Shown here: piece after piece, positions 15,212-21,760 of the stretch
Numbering within the stretch: position 1 is the stretch's first letter
How the letters are laid out: every line of letters begins with the position of its first letter
NCBI GenBank assembly: GCA_903893675.1
Contig: CAITNA010000172.1
Span: 1-22,350, forward strand
Direction: 5' to 3'
Source: an uncultured Micrococcales bacterium
GTDB taxonomy: Bacteria > Actinomycetota > Actinomycetes > Actinomycetales > Microbacteriaceae
Length of the DNA stretch: 22,350 nucleotides
Notes under the pieces: model-generated
Databases searched by the model: none
What the model saw: only the letters and a program-made list of their open reading frames with translations
What the model was told of the DNA's origin: nothing
Translations under genes and position numbers: made by a program

Positions 15212-15232
15212 GTTGAGTGGCTTTGACTCAAC
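15212..15232. promoter_or_regulatory. HAIR operator 2, upstream of the dnaK -35
   Basis: GTTGAGT-N7-ACTCAAC is a perfect 7-bp inverted repeat with the HAIR spacing, differing from the consensus only in the outermost base of each arm. Its centre is 63 bp (about six helical turns) from that of HAIR 1, so two bound HspR dimers would lie on one face of the DNA around the promoter. Confidence 0.85.
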
Positions 15233-15317
15233 TCTCAGGTTTACCGGCGCACGACCATCCGAGGCGACCGGCCGGTGAAATCTCGGCAAACCCGCCTGCT
15301 CGACCCCGCTTTGCCGC

Positions 15318-15323
15318 TACCTT
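15318..15323 (+). promoter_or_regulatory. -10 box of leaderless UMF1-like transporter promoter
   Basis: TACCTT ends 7 nt before the ATG at 15331. No Shine-Dalgarno and no good -35 is visible. It lies in the longest gap of the window (15090-15330, 241 bp), whose dnaK side holds the heat-shock promoter; 15233-15317 shows nothing else I can name. Confidence 0.45.
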
Positions 15324-15330
15324 GTTGCCT

Positions 15331-16647
15331 ATGGCAATCATCGACGCTCGCCGCTCCCGCTTGGCCACCCGAGCCTGGGCCCTCTGGGGATGGGCTGAAC
15401 ACAGCTACCCCACCATCATCCAAACCTTCATCTTTGCGACCTACATAACGTCCTCGGCGTTCGGTTCGAACACGGATGCGCTTACCGCACAACTCGGCAA
15501 CGCCACCTGGATCGCCGGGCTGATCGTTGCGCTCGTGGCCCCGGTCATCGGCCGACGCAGTGACCGCTCGGGTCGCCGCAAGTTCTGGCTGCTTGTGAAC
15601 AGTGCGATTCTGATCGCGTTGATGGTCGCCTCTTACTTCGTGAAGCCAGACCCTGCCTACTTGATGTTTGGTCTTGTGCTTTATGGAGTCGGTGCGGTCA
15701 TCCAAGAAATTGCGATGGTGAACTACTACGCGATGTTGAAGCAGCTGAGCACGCCGGCAAAGATGGCACGACTTTCTGGTTTCGCGTGGGGCCTCGGTTA
15801 CCTCGGCGGCATCGCGATGCTGTTGATTGCGCTCGTTGGTTTCTATCTGCCTGCGCATCCATGGTTTGGAATTTCAACAGACAATGCCGAGAACATTCGC
15901 TTCATGTTCTTGCTCTCAGGATTGTGGATGCTCATCTTCAGCATTCCGCTTGCAATCTGGGTTCCTGAATTGCCTCGCGACGAATCGGTTGCGAAGGTGT
16001 CATTCATTCAGAGCTATCGCGATTTGTTTGCGCAGATTCGTCGACTTGCAAAACAATCACCGGATGCACTTCGCTTCTTGATTGCGTCGGCAATCTATCG
16101 CGATGGTCTCGCCGGTGTTTTCACCTTCGGTGCTGTGCTCGGTTCGGTTGCATTTGGTTTTAGTCACAACATGGTGATCTACTTCGGAATTGCCGCAAGC
16201 GTTGTCGCCGGAATCGGCGCGGTCATCGGTGGTCTCATCGACGACAAGATTGGAACCAAGCGCACCATCATGGTTGCGCTCACTGGTTTGGTAATTGTCG
16301 GCCTCGGCATCTTCGTGTTCGCAGGCGTCGGCTCAATCACATACTGGGTCGGTGGCTTGCTGCTCTGCCTATTCGTTGGGCCGGCACAGGCCTCGAGCCG
16401 CACCTTCGTAGCACGCCTTTCGCCAAAGGGTCGCGAGGGAGAGATCTTCGGTCTTTACCAAACCAGTGGCGAGGCGATGAGCTTCATTGCGCCGCTGCTC
16501 TGGTCGATCACCGTCAGTACGGCCATCTCGGCCAAGGTTGCCAACCCGACTGTCTGGGGCATCCTGGCAATCGTGCTCGTGCTTGCCGTTGGTCTCGCGC
16601 TGTTGATTCGCGTTCACCCGAACCCTGGCGAAGTTCAGCACGACTAG
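15331..16647 (+). CDS. MFS transporter, UMF1 (Atg22-like) family
   Basis: Integral membrane transporter of 438 aa with about 12 helices; substrate unknown. The N-terminal WALWGWAEHSYPTIIQTF (16-33) corresponds to the WALYDWANS-type opening of the UMF1/Atg22-like branch, and the MFS loop 2-3 motif appears as GRRSDRSGRRK (74-84). Yeast Atg22 exports amino acids from the vacuole; bacterial members are mostly uncharacterised. The frame is open back to 15217, but the extra 38 residues are Pro/Arg-rich and overlap HAIR 2, while ATG 15331 is next to the conserved part and has a -10 box 7 nt upstream. It is divergent from dnaK and convergent with dcd. Confidence 0.85.
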   Translation: MAIIDARRSRLATRAWALWGWAEHSYPTIIQTFIFATYITSSAFGSNTDALTAQLGNATWIAGLIVALVAPVIGRRSDRSGRRKFWLLVNSAILIALMVASYFVKPDPAYLMFGLVLYGVGAVIQEIAMVNYYAMLKQLSTPAKMARLSGFAWGLGYLGGIAMLLIALVGFYLPAHPWFGISTDNAENIRFMFLLSGLWMLIFSIPLAIWVPELPRDESVAKVSFIQSYRDLFAQIRRLAKQSPDALRFLIASAIYRDGLAGVFTFGAVLGSVAFGFSHNMVIYFGIAASVVAGIGAVIGGLIDDKIGTKRTIMVALTGLVIVGLGIFVFAGVGSITYWVGGLLLCLFVGPAQASSRTFVARLSPKGREGEIFGLYQTSGEAMSFIAPLLWSITVSTAISAKVANPTVWGILAIVLVLAVGLALLIRVHPNPGEVQHD

Positions 16648-16663
16648 TCGTTAAACGATTGAC

Positions 16664-16690
16664 GCCCACCTGCGATGGTGGGCATCTTTC
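16664..16690 (+). terminator. Intrinsic terminator after the UMF1-like gene
   Basis: A perfect 7-bp GC-rich stem (GCCCACC, loop TGCGAT, GGTGGGC) at 16664-16683 is followed by ATCTTTCGTT, a short T-rich stretch on the plus strand. It lies 16 bp after the transporter stop, in the 66-bp gap before the convergent dcd end, and may also slow dcd transcripts coming the other way. Confidence 0.75.
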
Positions 16691-16713
16691 GTTAAGGCTT
16701 CTTGGATGCGCGG

Positions 16714-17310
16714 CTACTGGTCGAGCGGTTCGTTGCCGACATCGGTGCGATAGAAGTTCTTGTATGAACGTGATGCAGTTGGGCCTCGCTGACCCTGGTA
16801 GCGGGAGTTGTACTTTTCAGAACCGTATGGGCTCTCACTCGGGCTCGAGAGCTTGAAGAAGCAGAGCTGACCGATCTTCATTCCTGGCCAGAGCTTGATC
16901 GGCAAGGTTGCAACGTTTGAAAGTTCGAGAGTGACGTGACCCTTGAAGCCTGGGTCAACGAATCCTGCGGTTGAGTGAGTGAGCAAACCGAGGCGACCGA
17001 GCGAAGACTTTCCTTCGAGACGAGCGGCGATGTCATCTGGCAGACTCACGAATTCGAAAGTTGAACCGAGAACGAATTCGCCAGGGTGAAGAATGAATGG
17101 CTCGTTTGGGTCGACCTCGATGAGTCGGGTCAGTTCATCCTGGTTCTCGGCTGGGTCGATGAACGGATACTTGTGGTTGTCGAACAGGCGAAAGAAGCGA
17201 TCGAGTCGAACGTCGAACGATGACGGCTGCAGCAGATCCATCTCGAGTGGCTCGAGGCCAATGCGGCCAGATTCAAGTTCAGCGCGAATATCGCGATCAG
17301 ACATCAACAT
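16714..17310 (-). CDS. dcd: dCTP deaminase, bifunctional dUMP-forming type
   Basis: Cytosolic trimeric nucleotide enzyme of 198 aa making dUMP precursor for dTTP from dCTP. GKSSLGRLGLLTHSTAGF (100-117) and DPGFKGHVTLELSN (119-132, with Glu129 as the probable catalytic residue) match the actinobacterial Dcd-Dut pattern; the HSTAGF segment is that of bifunctional enzymes, which go directly to dUMP, rather than E. coli Dcd, which stops at dUTP. The C-terminal RYQGQRGPTASR closes over the nucleotide. Start ATG 17310 (MLMSD) has TAAAAT 7 nt upstream; ATG 17304 is the alternative. No separate dut gene is in the window. Confidence 0.95.
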   Translation of the reverse strand: MLMSDRDIRAELESGRIGLEPLEMDLLQPSSFDVRLDRFFRLFDNHKYPFIDPAENQDELTRLIEVDPNEPFILHPGEFVLGSTFEFVSLPDDIAARLEGKSSLGRLGLLTHSTAGFVDPGFKGHVTLELSNVATLPIKLWPGMKIGQLCFFKLSSPSESPYGSEKYNSRYQGQRGPTASRSYKNFYRTDVGNEPLDQ

Positions 17311-17317
17311 GACTCAA

Positions 17318-17323
17318 ATTTTA
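17318..17323 (-). promoter_or_regulatory. -10 box of leaderless dcd promoter
   Basis: Minus-strand TAAAAT ends 7 nt before the dcd ATG at 17310. No Shine-Dalgarno or clear -35 is visible. The spacing supports the upstream ATG (17310) over 17304. Confidence 0.55.
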
Positions 17324-17359
17324 CCCGTGCATGGTGGCCTCGATTTTCCGCGGTGTTGG

Positions 17360-17365
17360 CATACT
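17360..17365 (+). promoter_or_regulatory. Possible -10 box before the nucleotidyltransferase gene
   Basis: CATACT ends 6 nt before the GTG at 17372. It differs from TANNNT at the first base. It is one of the two reasons for choosing GTG 17372 as the start. Confidence 0.4.
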
Positions 17366-17371
17366 GGCAAG

Positions 17372-18172
17372 GTGCAGACACTTGAAGAGTTCCTCGAATT
17401 TGAAAACCGCATGGTCGAATCACTGGCCGACAATCCAGATGCCATCGGCTTGGTTTTCGTTGGTTCGGCCGCCGACCACACGCGCTTCGATGAGTGGAGC
17501 GACCACGACTTCTATCTGGTTGCCAAAGAGGGCTCGGGCGAGAAGCTGCGCCAAGACCTGAGCTGGCTGCCGGATTCAGACCAGATTGCGATCAGCCCTC
17601 GCGAAACCGACCACGGCCTAAAGGTTGTCTATGCCTCGGGTCACGTGCTCGAGTTCGCGGTATTCAACGACTCTGAGCTCGAGATGGCTGGGGCGAACTA
17701 CTACCTGGTCGCGCTCGATAAGGTCGGCAACCTCGAATCCAGGATGGCGGCCCTGCAAGCCAAGTCATCTGCGGCCTCGACCGAGGCCCGTACCACCCAT
17801 TACCGCCCAGAGGCGCAGTATGAACTGCTGCTCTGCCAGGTGCTGATCGGTGTTGGCCGTGCCCGCCGCGGCGAGCTGCTGATTGCCGGCGAGCACGTGC
17901 GCAGCTGGGCCGTGGCCGCATTGGTGGGCCTAATTCGACACTGGCTACCCGTAGCCTCAGGAACCGAGCACCTCACCGACAACCTGGCCTCACTGCGCAG
18001 GTTCGAGCGTCAATACCCGGCCTTCGGCCAGAAGATCGCCGCCGCCCAGGCAAGTTCGGCTGAAGAGTGTGGGCGCCAGATTGTTGCGATTGCTCTAGAG
18101 GCAGGCGCAGGAATCCTCACCGAGAAGCAACTTGCTCAGGCCGAGGTAGTTAGCCGACGACTCGGCTGGTAG
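17372..18172 (+). CDS. Nucleotidyltransferase-fold protein, function unknown
   Basis: Cytosolic protein of 266 aa with a minimal nucleotidyltransferase (pol-beta superfamily) N-terminal domain. VFVGSAADHTRFDEWSDHDFYLV (28-50) contains the G-S-x11-D-x-D pattern, with Gly31/Ser32 and the metal-binding Asp44/Asp46; a later VLEFAVF strand may carry the third acidic residue. The C-terminal half (about 135-266) is helical and looks like the helical partner domain seen in aminoglycoside or lincosamide nucleotidyltransferases. Substrate unknown; I would not call it a resistance gene. GTG 17372 is preferred: an in-frame ATG at 17309 would add 21 residues rich in unusual codons (TTA, CGG, TGT) and overlap the dcd start codon. 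It is a single-gene unit between dcd and the MMPL gene. Confidence 0.75.
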   Translation: MQTLEEFLEFENRMVESLADNPDAIGLVFVGSAADHTRFDEWSDHDFYLVAKEGSGEKLRQDLSWLPDSDQIAISPRETDHGLKVVYASGHVLEFAVFNDSELEMAGANYYLVALDKVGNLESRMAALQAKSSAASTEARTTHYRPEAQYELLLCQVLIGVGRARRGELLIAGEHVRSWAVAALVGLIRHWLPVASGTEHLTDNLASLRRFERQYPAFGQKIAAAQASSAEECGRQIVAIALEAGAGILTEKQLAQAEVVSRRLGW

Positions 18173-18194
18173 TTCATCCAAGGCTCGTCGCCGA

Positions 18195-18219
18195 CTGGCC
18201 GCCTAGTGGTCTAGGCCAG
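18195..18219. terminator. Possible hairpin between convergent nucleotidyltransferase and MMPL genes
   Basis: CTGG(CCG)CCTAG-TGGT-CTAGGCCAG folds to a 9-bp stem with a 3-nt bulge, spanning the MMPL stop codon in a 30-bp gap between two converging genes. Neither side has a U-tract. It may stop both transcripts, but sequence alone does not show it. Confidence 0.3.
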
Positions 18220-20359
18220 CGCGGTGGTAAACCCACTTGAGCCACTTCGGTGCCCACCAGTTGAGGTCGCCGAATAGGCGCATCAACGCAGGAACCAGCA
18301 GTGCGCGAATCACGGTTGCGTCGAGCAAGATCGCGAACGCGATTCCGAGGCCGAGCATCTTCATGATGCTCACACCCGAGGTCACAAACGCGAAGAACGA
18401 AACAGCGAGCACGAGTGCTGCTGCCGTGATGATTCGACCACTACGCTGCAAGCCAATCGCAACTGACTCGGTGGTTCCAAGGCCCGCGTCGTGCTGCTCT
18501 TTGATTCGACTGAGCAGGAACAACTCGTAGTCCATCGATAAACCGAACGCGACAATCAAAACCAAAACGAGTGATGATGTGTCGATGGTTCCGGTGACAT
18601 AGAAATCACCAATCAACCACTTGAGGTTTCCGCCGATGAACACCCAGGTGAGGAATCCGATTGTTGCTGCGAGCGATGCCATGTTCAACAGCACTGCCTT
18701 GATTGGCAAAATCACAGAGCCGGTGAACAGGAACATTAAGACGAGAGTCCAGATGACAATCCAAAGCAAAACATTCGGCAGCTCGTGCTCAATGCCCTGC
18801 TGCGAGTCGGTGTAGATCGCTGCGCTTCCGCCGACCAAGATCTTTGCGCCACTGATTTTCAGTTTGCGAATTGCGTCGGTCAGGTCGAGTCCCTGAGGTG
18901 AACGCGGTTCGACATCGCTAATTGCTTGGATGCGCTGATAGTCGCCGTGCGCATACGAAGCGAACATCTGCGCATAGCCGCGGTCGAGCTGGCCACCCTG
19001 CGCGATGCCAGCCATGCTCTGCGCGCGAACAATGTGCGCCTGCTGCGAGAGCGAGGTGGTGAAGTCGATGATCTGCTGGTCGGATGCGCCCTGCACGATG
19101 ATCTCGACAGGGCTGCCCTCGCGGCCGCTGAAGCGGGTGCGGATCACGTTGTTGGCCACAACCGAGCGGTTGCTCTGCGGCAGAATGCGGTCGTCGACCT
19201 GGCTGAACTGCACACCACTCATAAGGCTCATCAGCCCGCCGAGAGCAAGCAGGGTCACCAGGGTCACTGCGATTGGGCGCTTCATCACGAAGCGGGCGGT
19301 GGCCTCCCAGATGCCCGAGTTCATTGGCTTCACGGCCTGGCGAGCCAGGTGAAGCTTGTTCACGCCATCGCCAATAATTGCCAGGAGTGCCGGCAATGCG
19401 ACGAGCGCCGCGGCGACCGCGAGCATCACAACTGCAACTCCACCGAGTGCGAACGAACGCAAGAAATACTGCGGGAAGAATCCCATAGAGGCGAGCACGA
19501 TAGAAACAGTCAAGCCACTAAACAAAACAGTTCGACCTGCAGAACCGATTGTGTTCACGACCGCAGCCTCGACGCTTTCGCCGCGAGCGCGTTCCTCGCG
19601 AAAGCGATTCACAATCAACAGCGCGTAGTCAATGCCGAGACCAAGACCCATGCCGGTGATCAGGTTCACCGAGAACACGGATGTGTCATTGAATTGCGCA
19701 TAGAGCCAAACCGCACCGAACGAACCAACGATGGATAGGCCCGCAACCATAATCGGCAAGCCGGCCGAGACGAGCGAACCGAACACAAAGAACATCAACA
19801 CGATGGTTAGGGGAATCGCAATTGATTCGGCGAAGGTTAGGTCCTTCGAAATTTGCCCATTGATGTCTGCGCTGATCGCTGCAAAACCTGCGACATAAAT
19901 CTTTGCCGACTCGTAATTGCCGGTGAATTTGTCGGCGATGGTTTTGCCGACCTCAGACTGAGTGACGCCATCCTTGAGCTTCACAAAGAAATAGGCAGCC
20001 TTGCCGTCGGTGCTGCGCAGCGAAGGCGTGTGGCCAAGAGTGAAGTAGCTCGAGACCGACTTGACGCCGTCAACCTTCTGCAGTGCGCTGGTGAGATCAG
20101 AGGCGATTGCCGAGTTCGACGGGTTGTCGACATAGCTCGGCATGTCTGCGATGAGCACGACCTCAGGCACCTGGCTGTTGAACTGGGTGTCGAGCAGCTT
20201 GGTGACGCGAGTTGAGTCGCTGTTCGGGTTTTCATAGCCGCCGGCCTTGAGCAGCCCGAAGACCTGAAGACCCCAGATGGCGCTGATGCCGATTAGGGCC
20301 ACGAATGCCACCAGGGCCAGTTTGCGCCTACGTACTAAAAGGGTTCCGTAGCGCTTCAT
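18203..20359 (-). CDS. MMPL-family RND transporter
   Basis: Inner-membrane exporter of 718 aa of the MmpL type, which uses the proton gradient to move lipids or drugs outward. Helix 1 (14-36) is followed by an extracytoplasmic domain (about 40-175), a helical block (about 176-335), a second extracytoplasmic domain (about 385-525) and a second helical block (about 530-705). The paired proton-relay motifs are visible: GLGIDYALLIVNRFREE (Asp244-Tyr245) and FGLSMDYELFLLSRIKEQ (Asp610-Tyr611). The size matches small actinobacterial MMPL proteins; mycobacterial MmpL3 is larger because of a C-terminal tail missing here. The ATG lies 3 bp after the helicase stop, with AGGA at 20367-20370 as the Shine-Dalgarno inside the helicase end. 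Substrate unknown. Confidence 0.93.
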   Translation of the reverse strand: MKRYGTLLVRRRKLALVAFVALIGISAIWGLQVFGLLKAGGYENPNSDSTRVTKLLDTQFNSQVPEVVLIADMPSYVDNPSNSAIASDLTSALQKVDGVKSVSSYFTLGHTPSLRSTDGKAAYFFVKLKDGVTQSEVGKTIADKFTGNYESAKIYVAGFAAISADINGQISKDLTFAESIAIPLTIVLMFFVFGSLVSAGLPIMVAGLSIVGSFGAVWLYAQFNDTSVFSVNLITGMGLGLGIDYALLIVNRFREERARGESVEAAVVNTIGSAGRTVLFSGLTVSIVLASMGFFPQYFLRSFALGGVAVVMLAVAAALVALPALLAIIGDGVNKLHLARQAVKPMNSGIWEATARFVMKRPIAVTLVTLLALGGLMSLMSGVQFSQVDDRILPQSNRSVVANNVIRTRFSGREGSPVEIIVQGASDQQIIDFTTSLSQQAHIVRAQSMAGIAQGGQLDRGYAQMFASYAHGDYQRIQAISDVEPRSPQGLDLTDAIRKLKISGAKILVGGSAAIYTDSQQGIEHELPNVLLWIVIWTLVLMFLFTGSVILPIKAVLLNMASLAATIGFLTWVFIGGNLKWLIGDFYVTGTIDTSSLVLVLIVAFGLSMDYELFLLSRIKEQHDAGLGTTESVAIGLQRSGRIITAAALVLAVSFFAFVTSGVSIMKMLGLGIAFAILLDATVIRALLVPALMRLFGDLNWWAPKWLKWVYHRAGLDH

Positions 20360-20362
20360 GGT

Positions 20363-21760
20363 TTATTCCTCGTCTGGAAAGAGTGGCTCGTCTGGTTCTT
20401 CCAGCTCTGGCGTCACGGCACTGTGGTGACCTGCCATGAACGCTTGCACGTATCTATCAACCTTAATGTCGTCCATGCGGATTGGTCGAGTGAGATATAA
20501 ACCGGCGAGCGAGCGCACTCGACTCAATGCCACGTATGCCTGACCCGCGGCGAACACGCGAGTGCCAAAGTCGATTGCCACCTGGTCGTAGGTCTGGCCC
20601 TGCGACTTGTGCACAGTAACCGCCCAGGCAAGTCGCAGAGGAATCTGTCGGTATTCGGCAACAGGAACCGACACCAGCTTCTCGCGAACCTTGCCAGCTG
20701 CGTCATCGAAGAACTCTTCGATTTCGTAGGTGACCTTTTCCCACTTTGACCGGCCAACATCGAGCAACTCGCCATCGACCTCGACGGTGAGGTGTGCATC
20801 GTTCTTGATCTCGACTACGCGACCGATGGTGCCGTTGACCCAGCGCTGCATCGCGCGGCCGTCGTCATCCTTGTGCGGGCTCGAGTCATCGTTCTTGATG
20901 AACATCACCTGGGCGCCAGGCTTCAATTCGATTGCTGCCTCGGCAGGTGCCTGACGGAAATCGCTTGCATCGCCAAGAGGGATCTGCGCGTGATAGACGT
21001 GGGCCTTGCCGGTGAGTCGAGCCAACTTGCTGCGGTTGTGAGTGTCGACACTCTCGTTGATTGTCTTCAAGCGAAGGATGTCATCGTCTGGCACCTCGCG
21101 CACCACGTGTTTGTTTAACTCATCGAGCATGTCTTGGGTAACTGACCCGTCGCGAATTGCGTTCAAGATGTCTTTGAAGCGGCCATCCTTTTGGCGGAAT
21201 ATCTCGATGAGTTCGTATCGCTCGAGCGATGCATCGCGCCAAACCTTGGCGTGGAAGAACCAGTTGCTCTGATAGTTCTCGGCCATGTATGCGCCGTCTT
21301 CGCCCTTCGGCGGAATTGGCGGCAGCTGATAGACGTCGCCGAACATGACAACCTGAGCGCCACCGAACGGAATGCTGCGCTTGCCGCGGGCAGCTCGCAT
21401 CTGAGTGTCCATGGCATCGAGGATGTCTGGGTTCACCATCGAGACCTCGTCGATGACAAGCATGTCGAGTGCTCGAAGCACCTCGCGAACCCTTCGGTTC
21501 AGGTGCTTGGTGATGTCGGTCTTGCCGAGCAGGCCAATTGGAAAGCCGAACAGAGAGTGAATGGTGCGACCGCCGACGTTCAGCGCAGCCACGCCGGTTG
21601 GGGCGCAGACGGCAACCGACTTGTCGGTGTTGTCGATCAGGTACTGCAGCAGGGTCGACTTGCCCGTGCCGGCGCGGCCGGTGACGAAGACGTGTGCGTC
21701 TGTCGACTCGATGTATTCGAAGAGCTTCTGCTGCTCTTCAGAAAGGTCTACGAATTCCAT
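20363..21760 (-). CDS. PIF1-like superfamily 1B DNA helicase
   Basis: ATP-dependent helicase of 465 aa, related to PIF1/RecD, likely 5'-to-3', acting on DNA forks or structured DNA. Motif I is VTGRAGTGKSTLL (26-38), motif Ia CAPTGVAALNVGGRTIHS, motif II VIDEVSM (102-108), motif III MFGDVYQLPP, motif IV around LIEIFRQKD. The C-terminal UvrD-like 2B/SH3 part ends with AVTVHKSQGQTYDQVAID (motif V) and AYVALSRVRSLAGLYLTRPI (motif VI). All motifs are intact. Length is short for the family, with only a brief acidic C-terminal tail. Its ATG overlaps the stop of the CtaG gene by one base (TAATG) with GGGGAG upstream, so it is translationally coupled to it. Its biological job is not known from this context. 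Confidence 0.92.
   Translation of the reverse strand: MEFVDLSEEQQKLFEYIESTDAHVFVTGRAGTGKSTLLQYLIDNTDKSVAVCAPTGVAALNVGGRTIHSLFGFPIGLLGKTDITKHLNRRVREVLRALDMLVIDEVSMVNPDILDAMDTQMRAARGKRSIPFGGAQVVMFGDVYQLPPIPPKGEDGAYMAENYQSNWFFHAKVWRDASLERYELIEIFRQKDGRFKDILNAIRDGSVTQDMLDELNKHVVREVPDDDILRLKTINESVDTHNRSKLARLTGKAHVYHAQIPLGDASDFRQAPAEAAIELKPGAQVMFIKNDDSSPHKDDDGRAMQRWVNGTIGRVVEIKNDAHLTVEVDGELLDVGRSKWEKVTYEIEEFFDDAAGKVREKLVSVPVAEYRQIPLRLAWAVTVHKSQGQTYDQVAIDFGTRVFAAGQAYVALSRVRSLAGLYLTRPIRMDDIKVDRYVQAFMAGHHSAVTPELEEPDEPLFPDEE

Noticed and set aside
15217..15330. N-terminal extension of the UMF1-like transporter from GTG 15217.
   Set aside because: The added residues are Pro/Arg/Ala-rich, overlap HAIR 2 and precede the conserved family N-terminus; ATG 15331 has a leaderless promoter pattern.
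15241..15858. A 205-codon minus-strand open frame opposite the UMF1-like transporter.
   Set aside because: Arg/His-rich antisense translation without motif, promoter or ribosome-binding site. The transporter on the other strand has clear MFS signatures.
17309..17371. ATG 17309 as start of the nucleotidyltransferase.
   Set aside because: It would overlap the dcd start codon, and the 21 extra residues use atypical codons and have no similarity I recognise; GTG 17372 has a -10-like box 6 nt upstream. Kept as an alternative only.
18926..19738. A 270-codon plus-strand open frame opposite the MMPL gene.
   Set aside because: Composition is that of an antisense shadow (rich in His, Arg, Cys and Glu), with no start signal or known motif.
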